This document shows, piece after piece, positions 35,250 to 43,799 of a stretch of 64,000 nucleotides of DNA. The notes under the pieces were generated by a model. The model had not been told where the DNA came from. It was given only the letters and a program-made list of their open reading frames with translations, and ran no database searches. The DNA is taken from assembly GCF_020733705.1 (NCBI RefSeq), contig NZ_JAJFZM010000017.1:616356-680355 (forward strand), in the 5' to 3' direction. A program made the position numbers and the translations under genes. Origin of the DNA: Nocardia australiensis. Lineage in GTDB: Bacteria > Actinomycetota > Actinomycetes > Mycobacteriales > Mycobacteriaceae. Position 1 is the first letter of the stretch. Each line of letters opens with the position of its first letter.

Positions 35250-36251
35250 ATGGACTGGAAGTCTTATTCGGAGGCCCTCGCACCTCCCCCCGTTCCGCGC
35301 AGGGTAACCGTCTCGGTACGGACCGTTCGGGCGGCAATCGAGTTGGTGCTCATGGGGTTCACCCGTGTAGAGCTGGAGGTGGTGCTGGCGGATGAGCTGA
35401 AGTTGTCCTGGACACAGGATGATTCACCATCGGACCTCTCCTACTCCAAGCGAGGCCTCATCCAGGCCTACACCGATGAGTGGGCGCCTCCCCAACTGAT
35501 CGGCCTGGCCCGCAGGATTGTGGCGGACGGCTATGCGGGCACCGAGGTGCTGCCTGCACTGCTGGCCGAATACGACAGAGGTGGTGGAGTAGGGGCGCCA
35601 GTCAAGAACCTCATCTTCGCGGCGAATGGTCCCAAGCCGGAGCTCGTACTACGCGATGCGGTCAACAACGACATTCAGATCATCAAGAACGCGGAACACT
35701 GCCTCGTCTACGACCAGTTCCTTCCTGCGGAAGGGTTGACCTTCCGGCATCTCATCGAATGGTGGAGAGCCCGTGAAGGTCTAGGAGATCAAGACGACCG
35801 GGCAGTGGGACTGTCGCTGCACCGCCGACTGAGCGCAAGCCTTGCCGGAAACGACGCAGAGCGACTGATCTTCACCACCTACAGTGAGCGGTACGCGAAG
35901 TTCGGGTTCGGCATTCCGGCATTGATCCCGCAGGTCTACCTCCACTACGACCCCTACACGCTCCGCCAAAGAGGTACCAGGACCGGGCCTCTGGCGAGGC
36001 AACGGATGGACTTCCTGCTGTTGTTCAGCGATCGTCAGCGCGTTGTGATCGAGCTCGACGGCCGCCAGCATTACGCAGATGACCGTGGCATAGCTGACCC
36101 ATCGCGCTACGCCACGATGATGATCGAAGATCGTCGGCTGAGACTTGCGGGCTACGAGGTCTACCGCTTCGGCGGGCAAGAACTCGTTCGAAGTGACGCA
36201 AAGGCCACGGTGGCCGCCTTCTTCGATGCACTACAGGAACGCATGAGATGA
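35250..36251 (+). CDS. PD-(D/E)xK-type nuclease with an AbiJ-like N-terminal region (candidate defence effector)
   Basis: 333 residues from ATG at 35250 (MDWKSYSEALAPPPVPRRVT). The C-terminal third is a DUF559/VSR-like nuclease core: RQRMDFLLLFSDRQRVVIEL, with D254 and E268-x-D270, then DGRQHYADD and GYEVYRFGGQEL. The N-terminal region DELKLSWTQDDSPSDLSYSK, with RGLIQAYTDEWAPPQLIGLA, resembles AbiJ-type N-terminal domains that cap phage-defence effectors (recalled, not searched). It stands alone between decayed genes in an accessory region, 0.95 kb from a DNA methylase on the other strand. Confidence 0.75.
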   Translation: MDWKSYSEALAPPPVPRRVTVSVRTVRAAIELVLMGFTRVELEVVLADELKLSWTQDDSPSDLSYSKRGLIQAYTDEWAPPQLIGLARRIVADGYAGTEVLPALLAEYDRGGGVGAPVKNLIFAANGPKPELVLRDAVNNDIQIIKNAEHCLVYDQFLPAEGLTFRHLIEWWRAREGLGDQDDRAVGLSLHRRLSASLAGNDAERLIFTTYSERYAKFGFGIPALIPQVYLHYDPYTLRQRGTRTGPLARQRMDFLLLFSDRQRVVIELDGRQHYADDRGIADPSRYATMMIEDRRLRLAGYEVYRFGGQELVRSDAKATVAAFFDALQERMR

Positions 36252-36436
36252 GCAAGCCGTCGACGCCAACCTCCGCGATGTCGGCGCGAAAGACTGCGAC
36301 AGCCGCGTCGAGCGCTCGATGGATGATGTCGATCGAGGCATCGGGATCGTTGTTGCCCCAGAATCCGAACGTCATCGTGCCGAGGCACAGCGGGCTGACC
36401 AAGACGCCCGTGCGGCCCAGTAGTCGTGGTTCTATG
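36242..36436 (-). pseudogene. Aldo/keto reductase N-terminal fragment
   Basis: Minus-strand frame RLLGRTGVLVSPLCLGTMTF, then GFWGNNDPDASIDIIHRALD is the start of an aldo/keto reductase. It breaks after about 60 codons (AAVAVFRADIAEVGVDGLLI), where the catalytic Asp-Tyr region should follow. Overlaps the end of the nuclease gene slightly. Confidence 0.7.
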
Positions 36437-36644
36437 ATCCTGTCCTGATTACTCGGTGCCGGTGTCGACGGGCGCTCGGCGTGCGGGCCGATCATTAGCG
36501 CAGCCCTGGACAAAGGTCTGCTGCCGACTGCTGCCACATCGACCGTTGCGGCGCATCGGAACCGCGACTGAAGCGTCCGCAGGCTGCGGCGATCAAATAC
36601 ACAACCCAAAACGGGGGGTTTACGGGGGGCCAGGACCGAATAAA

Positions 36645-36679
36645 CAGGTCAGGCCCGGTCGATGACCGGGCCTGACCTG
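36645..36679 (+). terminator. Conserved hairpin upstream of a double-HTH gene
   Basis: CAGGTCAGGCCCGGTC pairs perfectly with GACCGGGCCTGACCTG over a 3-base loop, 8 bases before the GTG of the HTH gene. The upstream block reads ACGGGGGGTTTACGGGGGGC, related to the one at 20.74 kb. Confidence 0.7.
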
Positions 36680-36687
36680 CTATTTCT

Positions 36688-37221
36688 GTGGACGTTGGGG
36701 GACCCTACTACAACACGAAATCGCAGGTAGAAGCCCTGGAGACCCTGATTAAGAAGCTGCCCGACACCACGACAACCGCCCAGCCGCCTGTGAAGCGGCC
36801 CGAACCGCGACGGGCACGGCAACTCGACGCCGGTCGACTCGCGGAACTGATCAACGGGTACCAGACCGGAGCGACCGTGTATGAACTGGCAGCCCGATTC
36901 GGTATCGAACGACGCACAGTCAGCGAAATCCTCCACCGGCACGAGGTACCGATGCGCCGCGGCGGCCTGTCCTCCGATCAGGTCGACACCGCCATCCACC
37001 TCTACCAGCTCGGCTGGTCACTCGCACGCGTCGGCAACCACCTCGACGTCGCCCACACCACCGTGCTGGCCGCGCTCCGTCAACGCGGAGTACCGACGCG
37101 AGACTCCCACGGGCGGGCACGACCAGCCTCTGCAACGCCGGTGTTGGATCCCGCGACGATGAATGCCTCCAGCACCGGCTCAAGTACCTCTTGTGATTCA
37201 GAGTTACGCCCGCTGTCCTGA
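36688..37221 (+). CDS. Double helix-turn-helix protein, dispersed family member 2
   Basis: 177 residues from GTG. DVGGPYYNTKSQVEALETLI is the family start. HTH 1: AELINGYQTGATVYELAARF, then GIERRTVSEILHRHEVPMR. HTH 2: VDTAIHLYQLGWSLARVGNH, then LDVAHTTVLAALRQRGVPTR, ending DSHGRARPA. An extra tail of about 35 residues continues past the family end and overlaps the methylase 3' end by 18 bases (convergent). Probably a DNA-binding regulator belonging to an integrative element. Confidence 0.75.
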   Translation: MDVGGPYYNTKSQVEALETLIKKLPDTTTTAQPPVKRPEPRRARQLDAGRLAELINGYQTGATVYELAARFGIERRTVSEILHRHEVPMRRGGLSSDQVDTAIHLYQLGWSLARVGNHLDVAHTTVLAALRQRGVPTRDSHGRARPASATPVLDPATMNASSTGSSTSCDSELRPLS

Positions 37222-39420
37222 TCCAGTGGCTGATCCGTTCGCGTCCTCAAAGGATGAAGGCGGCCTCGCGAAGAGGGCGCTCGCAAGATTAGTTCGCTCT
37301 TCTTCTGCGATTTGGATCTGCTTCCGGAGGGCAGCAATGCCCGCATCTGCGGTGGCCACCTCTGCACCGAGTCGTCGCTGCTCACCCAGGGATGGCAAGG
37401 GGACGAGCAGCTTACCGAGGTTGGCAGAACTTATGGACGGGATCGTGGTGCCGGCTGCTTTGTTCTCGATCCAAGCCACCGTCGAAGGGAGCGAGAGAAA
37501 CGCGACAAGATACTGGGGGTCCAACTGGGTGAGATCGCGGATGCGTAACCGTAATAGTCCTGTGCCGAACAGCATGCCCTCGTTGCTGTGATCGGCAATG
37601 GCGCACGGGCCCAGGGTTCCAGTCCTGACACACAGGATGTCCCTATCCCTGAGCTGGAACTTTTCAAGTCTGGCGGCTGCCCCTGAGGGAAGCCGCCTCT
37701 TGTGTCTATCTGCGATGCCACGGTACTCGAGCTGTGCGGGCACGATTACAGGAACCCCATCGTCCACGAACTCGAGCTTCTTGATGATTTCATTCGAGGG
37801 ACCTGATTGGATCTCGCACAGGGTGCTGAGGGGCACTGTGTTTCCGCCTACGATCTCGCCAGGAATCGGGCGGTAGTCGCCGGGGCTAAGGGAATACGCG
37901 AGACACCTGATGTCGGCGACGCTGGCGGCAACTGCGATACCCCCTTGGCCAAGATCCATCGGACAGAATTCCGCAGCACCCGAAAACCATTCCCAATAGC
38001 ACTCGACGATGGCCCGCCTGTCCTGTTCACGCAGGCGCCGCTGGCCGGCCTTCTTTTCGCCCGCCGCTCGCGCGTCGATCAGGAGAACGGAGTCTCGGAG
38101 CTTCTTCCGCCGGGTCAGGAACCAAAGACTCACCGGCACAGGTGTAGTAGCGAACAGTCCCGGGGGGAGCGCGATGACGCATTCGACGACACCGTCTTCG
38201 ACCATCGCCGCACGAATAGCTAGCTCGTCCTTGTCTTCCGATACTCCGGCTTGATTCGGCATGACCACCGCCGCGCGACCGCCATCGTTGAGCGAAGCAA
38301 ATACGTGCTGGAGCCAGGCGAAGTTGCCGTTCTTCTTCGGAGGTGCTTCGAACGGCCAACCGACTTCTGGCGCATGCCATTTGCCGGACGTCTTCTGATT
38401 GAAGGGCGGGTTGGTCATGACAAAATCAGCCCGCACCGGCCGCGCCGAAAGGTCCCCCGAGGCGAGGAAATCGCCAGGTAGCAGGTCCACGGCATTTGCG
38501 CCATGTACGGCGATGTTCATCGCCGCTAGGCGAAGCTGCTCCGGGTCGCGCCCGTACCCCGAGGTCTTGACACCTTCAGCCGCAGACGCGGCACCCGAGA
38601 GGAACTCTCCGAAGCGCAGATACGGATCGTGGCAGTGCACTGCGCCGGTCACCTCATGGAGCAGGATCTCGGTCGCCAACCGCACAATGCCAGGCGGTGT
38701 GAAGAATTCGCTGCTGTCGCGCTGGCCCCACTCTGCAAAACGGTCGAGTATCGCCTGAAATGAGCCGTGGTCCAGACCATGACACGTCCGCAGGACCTGG
38801 GCCACGTCCTCGGCTGCGTCGGGCCGCAGTCGCGCGAAAGCCGGCCGCATACCTGGCAGCACGCCGTGCTCACGCAAGACGGTGTCGACGATTGTCCCGA
38901 GCGCGTCGAGCAGTTTCGTCGGATCACCTTGATCTGCAACAGCTTCGGTAGACAGGTCGCTGATTCGCGCCCATTGCTCGGGAGCACGTACACGCACGAA
39001 GACCGCGCAAAGGAGTAGTTGCAGGTAGTCCATCTGTGGTCCGCTACCGCACACTCGTTGGGCTAATGGCCCGTACAATTCGGCGAGGGCATCGGCCTGA
39101 TCGGAACTTTGCCGGACGGAACCATTGCCAGCTGCTGATCTGCCGGATCGGTCAGCGTGCCGTGTGCGGGTGTTCCGGATCGCCCGATCGGCATAAGTGC
39201 AGCCTTTCCCCTCAGTTGGTAACAGGTGGCCGTCAGGGATCGGGCGGGTGTTCAGCCACTCAAGCATTTCAGTAAGGACGAAGAAGTCGCCCTCCTCTGA
39301 GGATCGCGGCCGAGGGAAGCTCGGGTGCCGCCGCTTCCATACCGATAGGAGTGCCCTGCTGATGCCGGCCAGGGCAGCGATCTCTTGCCGCGATACCAAG
39401 CGGTTCTCGGTCCCGCTCAC
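37204..39420 (-). CDS. Type I-like DNA adenine methylase fused to a specificity (HsdS) domain, with N-terminal HTH
   Basis: 738 residues from GTG at 39420. Residues 9-40 (SRQEIAALAGISRALLSVWK) look like an AlpA/MerR-like HTH. The N6-adenine methylase has motif I HDPYLRFGEFLSGA (264-277) and motif IV TNPPF (336-340). From about residue 520 an HsdS-like target-recognition domain follows (VPLSTLCEIQSGPSNEIIKK, then TTIPSISSANLGKLLVPLPS) and a terminal coiled coil (LRKQIQIAEEERTNLASALF). With one TRD the enzyme might act as a dimer on a bipartite or palindromic site. The start overlaps the stop of a 65-residue membrane protein (GTGA). No HsdR is adjacent. Confidence 0.88.
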   Translation of the reverse strand: MSGTENRLVSRQEIAALAGISRALLSVWKRRHPSFPRPRSSEEGDFFVLTEMLEWLNTRPIPDGHLLPTEGKGCTYADRAIRNTRTRHADRSGRSAAGNGSVRQSSDQADALAELYGPLAQRVCGSGPQMDYLQLLLCAVFVRVRAPEQWARISDLSTEAVADQGDPTKLLDALGTIVDTVLREHGVLPGMRPAFARLRPDAAEDVAQVLRTCHGLDHGSFQAILDRFAEWGQRDSSEFFTPPGIVRLATEILLHEVTGAVHCHDPYLRFGEFLSGAASAAEGVKTSGYGRDPEQLRLAAMNIAVHGANAVDLLPGDFLASGDLSARPVRADFVMTNPPFNQKTSGKWHAPEVGWPFEAPPKKNGNFAWLQHVFASLNDGGRAAVVMPNQAGVSEDKDELAIRAAMVEDGVVECVIALPPGLFATTPVPVSLWFLTRRKKLRDSVLLIDARAAGEKKAGQRRLREQDRRAIVECYWEWFSGAAEFCPMDLGQGGIAVAASVADIRCLAYSLSPGDYRPIPGEIVGGNTVPLSTLCEIQSGPSNEIIKKLEFVDDGVPVIVPAQLEYRGIADRHKRRLPSGAAARLEKFQLRDRDILCVRTGTLGPCAIADHSNEGMLFGTGLLRLRIRDLTQLDPQYLVAFLSLPSTVAWIENKAAGTTIPSISSANLGKLLVPLPSLGEQRRLGAEVATADAGIAALRKQIQIAEEERTNLASALFARPPSSFEDANGSATGSGQRA

Positions 39421-39614
39421 TGCCGGAACCCGAACAAGAAGGCGATGACCGTAAGGGCGAAGACGCTCGCGCCGGCGCTCCCCGCCGCACCCGTAACGAC
39501 TGCGGATGCCAGTGAGCCACCATCGACAACAGTGAGGATTCCAGCGATGATGCCTACGATCACACCGAACAGGGTGGCGATCAGCATCAGCAGAACTCGG
39601 ACGGATTGGGACAT
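39417..39614 (-). CDS. Two-TM membrane peptide coupled to the methylase
   Basis: 65 residues: MSQSVRVLLMLIATLFGVIV is the first helix (about 7-27), GGSLASAVVTGAAGSAGASV a linker and ASVFALTVIAFLFGF the second helix. ATG at 39614 preceded by CGGAGGAGTTCG, a strong ribosome site. The TGA overlaps the methylase GTG by four bases. Small membrane proteins at the head of defence operons often act as pore-forming or membrane-targeting effectors; here that is inference. Confidence 0.7.
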   Translation of the reverse strand: MSQSVRVLLMLIATLFGVIVGIIAGILTVVDGGSLASAVVTGAAGSAGASVFALTVIAFLFGFRQ

Positions 39615-39924
39615 CGAACTCCTCCGTATCACCTGGGCGAGAAGTGTCTCGCTGCCATCGGCAATACGGTAAGCCTGTAGAGCTACGCCGTGCAGTGCGC
39701 ATTGCCATGCGCAGATGCCGCCAGTGACCAGCTGACTCCTCAAGATGGCGCACACACACTAGCCCATTTCCCGCATCTACCTGCTGGTTCAGTCCCACGA
39801 GTGTTGCTTCGCCCGCTATCCGCGCACATACAAACTGTTAACACGAACTATCAGGCTTGGGAGGTCATTCCCGGGGTATCGCTCCCAGGCACCCGGGTAC
39901 GTGGCGCGGTCCGAGGATGGTCGT
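39615..39924. other. Gene-free intergenic stretch
   Basis: About 310 bases between divergent genes. No convincing frame. The last 20 bases (GAGGATGGTCGT before the ATG) are conserved before the paralogue at 51.45 kb, so this segment contains at least a shared ribosome site and perhaps promoter. Confidence 0.4.
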
Positions 39925-40458
39925 ATGACAACTTCGAACAACGCCGCTACTCGACGGGGCGAACTTCGTGTGCATGGTGTCCGTCGCGACCCGCCCGATA
40001 TCGAAAAGATCGCGACGGTACTCATCGAACTCGCCCGACACCAGACGTTCCACCAGCTGCCGGACTGTGACGATCCAGCAGCCATCGGTGACAAGGGGCC
40101 ATCGCTGGCGCCGATACGCGCCGACCAGCCTCCACCACGGCGACCACACCCACTCGATCCAGACCAAGTCCAGAGCTTGACCCAGGGCTACCTTGCGGGC
40201 GCGACAACATATCAGCTCGGCGACCGATTCGGTATCGACCGCCGAACCGTGAGCGCGATATTGCATCGTCACAACATTCCGATGCGACGACGTGGCCTGT
40301 CCCCCAAACAAGTTGACGAAGCGATCGACCTCTACAACCTCGGCTGGTCCCTTGCCAAAGTCGCCCGACACCTCACCGTCGATCCAGTCACCGTGCTGGA
40401 TAGGCTGCGCGAACGCGGCGTCCGCACTCGCGACACCCACGGACGCCCCCGATCCTGA
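39925..40458 (+). CDS. Double helix-turn-helix protein, dispersed family member 3 (long-N subfamily)
   Basis: 177 residues from the ATG at 39925, chosen because the leader and the start MTTSNNAATRRGELRVHGVR match the paralogue at 51.45 kb. DPPDIEKIATVLIELARHQT is an N-terminal helical region. HTH 1: SLTQGYLAGATTYQLGDRFG, then IDRRTVSAILHRHNIPMRRR. HTH 2: VDEAIDLYNLGWSLAKVARH, then LTVDPVTVLDRLRERGVRTR, ending DTHGRPRS. It directly precedes the GNAT-PIN gene (74 bases), so it could regulate that module. Confidence 0.75.
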   Translation: MTTSNNAATRRGELRVHGVRRDPPDIEKIATVLIELARHQTFHQLPDCDDPAAIGDKGPSLAPIRADQPPPRRPHPLDPDQVQSLTQGYLAGATTYQLGDRFGIDRRTVSAILHRHNIPMRRRGLSPKQVDEAIDLYNLGWSLAKVARHLTVDPVTVLDRLRERGVRTRDTHGRPRS

Positions 40459-40532
40459 CACATCCGAAATTGGTTGGGGCAGAGTCGGATACCGCCCACT
40501 GGTGGCGGGATAACCGGTAGAATCGACTTTTT

Positions 40533-42602
40533 ATGGGGACGCTAGAGATCAGCCAGGTGGGGCCCGGTGATCCGACAGTCGATGAGCTCATCAAGTTGGG
40601 CAAACGGTACAGCCGCACGCTGGGGATGATGCCAGCGGGCGCATTCCGGGAAGCCACACACTGGGGCGGCCTGATCGACGCAAGGATCGACGGCGTGCTC
40701 GTGGGATACGCCCTTTTTCGGCTGCCCCGCAACAATCAGGTCATGTTGTCGCACCTGTGCGTAGACTCGCTTGCACGCAAGTCGGGCGTAGCTCGCGCAC
40801 TGGTGGCCGAGATTCGGGAAAAGCACTCGTCACGGTTGGGCATACTCGCCAAATGCCGAGACGACTACGGACTCAACCCCATGTGGAAGGCGTTGGGTTT
40901 CCACGCCCGTAGTCGAGCCGTCGGCCGCGGCAGAGACCGCAGCCCGATGACGGTGTGGTGGCTGGACCACGGCCACGCAGACCTTTTCAGCTTCCTCCCC
41001 GAACCCGAACTGCTGGCCGACGAGCCCGACCTGCTGGAGGCGGCGCTCGATCTGAATATCCTCATGGACCTGCACATGCGGGCAGACTCCGCGAGTGCGA
41101 AACGGTCCCGCGTGCTGATCGCCGACCACTTGGTAGGTCGGCTCCGCTTGGTCGTCACGAACGCCGTCGACCGCGAATTGGCGCGCCGCCCTCAGGTCCA
41201 ACGAGCCCCGATCAAGGTGGCCGCAAATCAGTACCCACGACGAACCGCAGTAGCCAGCCGAGCCGAGGACCTTTTCACACAGCTCGTTCATGCGTCGACT
41301 ACGGGCGACCAACAGCTGTCTCCCCAAGACGAAGGGGATCTGTGGCAAATTGCGGAGGCCGCGGCCGCAGGTGTCGGCGTTCTGCTGACATGGGATGACA
41401 AGCTGCGCAGGCGGTTCGGAGACCTGCAGAAGGCTGTGCCAGCCTTGACCTCCTTCCACGTCCTGGACCCGGACCACGTTGTCACCCACTTGGACAAACT
41501 CGCACAAGCGTGGGCCTACCAGCCCGCCCGGCTTCAAAACAGCGCATACGACCAGGTCCGAGCGAGCGCAGACGACGAGCACCGTCTGCTTGAATTCCTC
41601 GGCAAAACGTCCGGCGAAACACGCGGCGAACTGCGCGATCTACTGCGAACGCTCGCGCGGGAACAGGTACCGCGGTGGCTGATCCGCACGGTCGATGAAC
41701 CCGCAATCGCCTGCTATGCCGCCTATCTCGACGGGCAGATCCTGCGTGTGCCGCTGATGCGGACGATCGGGCACCAGCTGTCCGACACCATCGCCCGCCA
41801 ACTCCTCTGGCTGTTACGCCGAGTTGCGCAGGAGCAAGGTGCACGTGTCATCGACGTCTCCGACCGACACGTAGGTGGTGTCCTCACTCGCGCGTTGGCA
41901 ACAGACCCCTTCCATCACCAAGGTGATCACTGGTACGCCTGGGTCATTCCCATGTGCGGGACAAGTCACGACATAGGCCAGGCTGCCAATGAAATCCGTC
42001 GACTGGTCAACGCGGGGCCGGGGCCGCTGCTGCGGCCCGGACTTCCGTCCCGCGCGGCTGCCGAGATCGAGCGATCGCTCTGGCCAGCCAAACTCATCGA
42101 CACCGCGCTGCCGCACTACGTCATTCCGATCCGGTCCCGGTGGAGCGGTGACTTGCTCGGCTACCCGATCCAGCTCACGACTCGCCCCGTCGAACTGTCG
42201 CTGGGGCGTGAACAGGTTTACTACCGAACCCACGATGCCAAGCTGACTGCCCCTGCAAGGGTGCTGTGGCGAGTCAGTCAAACGCGCCGAACCTCTGCGG
42301 CGATTGTCGGCACGTCTCTGCTGGACGCCATCGACGTCGACAGGCCGGCACGGCTTCACGCCGCTCTCAGGCATTACGGCGTGCTCGACTTGCCAGATCT
42401 GGAGGAATTCGCAGACGGTAGACCGACCGTGCAAGCCCTCCGGTTCTCCGATACCGAGTTATTCGACACGCCGATTTCCAACAGCACATATGACCGGCTC
42501 CGAGAACAGCATGGCGGGCCGAAGGCGTTCTACGGCCCTCAGCGCGTCAATCCAGAACTCTTCGCCGCCCTTTACAAGGCCGGAAGCGCGCACCTCCAGT
42601 AA
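40533..42602 (+). CDS. GNAT acetyltransferase - PIN nuclease fusion with a large C-terminal region (candidate toxin)
   Basis: 689 residues. Residues 1-150 are a GNAT fold with the acetyl-CoA loop in VMLSHLCVDSLARKSGVARA (70-89). Residues 165-310 fit a PIN-domain RNase: D173 in ALDLNILMDL, E215 in AVDRELAR, D266 and D269 in QDEGDL, and D288-D289 in LLTWDDKLRRRFG, the expected acidic set. Residues 310-689 are unassigned; the part around VELSLGREQVYYRTHDAKLT, with APARVLWRVSQ, may be a PUA/ASCH-like barrel. The next gene encodes an ASCH protein 62 bases downstream. The arrangement suggests an RNA-targeting toxin with acetyltransferase control, or a tRNA-acting defence enzyme. Confidence 0.75.
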   Translation: MGTLEISQVGPGDPTVDELIKLGKRYSRTLGMMPAGAFREATHWGGLIDARIDGVLVGYALFRLPRNNQVMLSHLCVDSLARKSGVARALVAEIREKHSSRLGILAKCRDDYGLNPMWKALGFHARSRAVGRGRDRSPMTVWWLDHGHADLFSFLPEPELLADEPDLLEAALDLNILMDLHMRADSASAKRSRVLIADHLVGRLRLVVTNAVDRELARRPQVQRAPIKVAANQYPRRTAVASRAEDLFTQLVHASTTGDQQLSPQDEGDLWQIAEAAAAGVGVLLTWDDKLRRRFGDLQKAVPALTSFHVLDPDHVVTHLDKLAQAWAYQPARLQNSAYDQVRASADDEHRLLEFLGKTSGETRGELRDLLRTLAREQVPRWLIRTVDEPAIACYAAYLDGQILRVPLMRTIGHQLSDTIARQLLWLLRRVAQEQGARVIDVSDRHVGGVLTRALATDPFHHQGDHWYAWVIPMCGTSHDIGQAANEIRRLVNAGPGPLLRPGLPSRAAAEIERSLWPAKLIDTALPHYVIPIRSRWSGDLLGYPIQLTTRPVELSLGREQVYYRTHDAKLTAPARVLWRVSQTRRTSAAIVGTSLLDAIDVDRPARLHAALRHYGVLDLPDLEEFADGRPTVQALRFSDTELFDTPISNSTYDRLREQHGGPKAFYGPQRVNPELFAALYKAGSAHLQ

Positions 42603-42663
42603 CATCCAAAGATCAGGTATCGAACTCACGTTCGATACATAGTCCGTGGATAAGGTTCGAGCC

Positions 42664-43137
42664 ATGACTGCGACACCAGAACCCGAAGGCGAGCTTCTGA
42701 CAGTGCAACGCCCCCTCCTGCTGTCGCTTCGCCCCAGGTTTGCGCAGGCGATCCTCGACGGCACGAAGACCGTCGAGTTGCGGCGCACCCGCGTATCGGC
42801 ACTACCCGGCACGCTGCTCGTGCTCTACGCCAGCTCCCCAGTGATGGCCGTACTAGGCGTCGCGACACTGAGAGACCGGGACACCGCCAGCCCGGCGACC
42901 ATATGGCGCCGATACCGCGACAGCGTGGGCCTGTCCCGAGCCGAGTTCTCCGACTATTTCGCTGGCGCTGAACACGCCACCGCACTTTCGATCGATGCTC
43001 CTCGAACGTTGCCAGAACCGCTGACCCTCAACTTGTTACGGACTTACGCCACCTTTCAACCACCCCAGAGCTACCGATATATCGCCCCCACCGACCCCTC
43101 CCCGCTCGCAGACCTTGCCGCGGCATGGGCAAACTGA
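42664..43137 (+). CDS. ASCH-domain protein (candidate RNA-binding partner of the GNAT-PIN protein)
   Basis: 157 residues from ATG at 42664 (a GTG six codons upstream is possible). PLLLSLRPRFAQAILDGTKT, then VELRR, has the ASCH motif G-x-K-x-x-E-x-R; LVLYASSPVMAVLGVATLRD is the second core strand set. ASCH proteins are PUA-like and bind RNA or modified nucleosides; some are nucleases or amidohydrolases. Same strand, directly after the GNAT-PIN gene, likely cotranscribed. Could be the antitoxin or the RNA-recognition subunit; no direct evidence. Confidence 0.82.
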   Translation: MTATPEPEGELLTVQRPLLLSLRPRFAQAILDGTKTVELRRTRVSALPGTLLVLYASSPVMAVLGVATLRDRDTASPATIWRRYRDSVGLSRAEFSDYFAGAEHATALSIDAPRTLPEPLTLNLLRTYATFQPPQSYRYIAPTDPSPLADLAAAWAN

Positions 43138-43411
43138 GCGAACACACAGCGCATGTCCGAGCGGCGCCTTCGTCCAACCGGTGGTGGCGCAGTGGAGATC
43201 CGCCAGAAGGATGGACCTGGGCGAGACGATGTCAAGTGGAGACCACAGGTGGACGCACCGCGTGAGTTGACCGACCGGCGGGGACCGAATCCACTGCTCG
43301 CTGTGCGACATCGAATTCATCGGCGAGGTCCCGGAGCCGGAGGAGGACGTGAGGTTCCCGCTTTCGCGGAGGGCTCTGAGCATGGTCCATAGGACCAGGA
43401 AGGAGTCCCTT
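43138..43411. other. Gene-free stretch after the ASCH gene
   Basis: About 270 bases with no convincing gene; short frames only. It leads into an IS3 orfA remnant. Confidence 0.35.
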
Positions 43412-43510
43412 GTGGCAGCACCGAAGAAGTACCCCGACGAGTTGAAGGCGCGGGCGGTCCGGTTGTATCGGGAGTCCGATCCCAAGCCGACGGTCCGCAA
43501 CCGATTGCGT
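43412..43510 (+). pseudogene. IS3-family orfA N-terminal remnant
   Basis: MAAPKKYPDELKARAVRLYR, then ESDPKPTV resembles the start of actinobacterial IS3 (IS1372-like) orfA, then degenerates. No ends or orfB remain. Confidence 0.5.
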
Positions 43511-43564
43511 GCACTAGGCGGTCGCGCCGGCACAGCTCCACTGGCCCTCCGGCGGCGGACAGCC

Positions 43565-43786
43565 TCAGTCCGTCGGTACGACAGGTACCTGGGCGATAAG
43601 GCCACGGGATCGACCGCACTCAAGGTACGCGCATTTCAGGCACAGGACGCGATTACTCACCCCTGGCCCGTAGATGAATCCGCCGCCCGATCCAACGCCT
43701 TGGTGGCAGTCGATGCACAGCGCGCCGAACTGATTTAGTTGCATTCGGTCCTCCCGACCGGTCCAAGCTGTCTTGACGTTGTCCAT
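43565..43786 (-). CDS. Small zinc-ribbon-like protein, possibly truncated
   Basis: 73 residues. GALCIDCHQGVGSGGGFIYG, then PGVSNRVLCLKC supplies two CxxC pairs spaced like a zinc ribbon. The C-terminal 20 residues overlap the IS remnant on the other strand and look unnatural, so the gene may have lost its true end. The start is the ATG at 43786, or internal MQLNQFGAL. Function unknown. Confidence 0.45.
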   Translation of the reverse strand: MDNVKTAWTGREDRMQLNQFGALCIDCHQGVGSGGGFIYGPGVSNRVLCLKCAYLECGRSRGLIAQVPVVPTD

Positions 43787-43799
43787 TGATGCCTAGACA

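Noticed and set aside
26000..39420. HsdR fragment and M-S methylase as one type I R-M system
   Set aside because: They lie more than 10 kb apart on different strands with unrelated genes between, and the HsdR piece lacks its nuclease domain. No direct link is visible.
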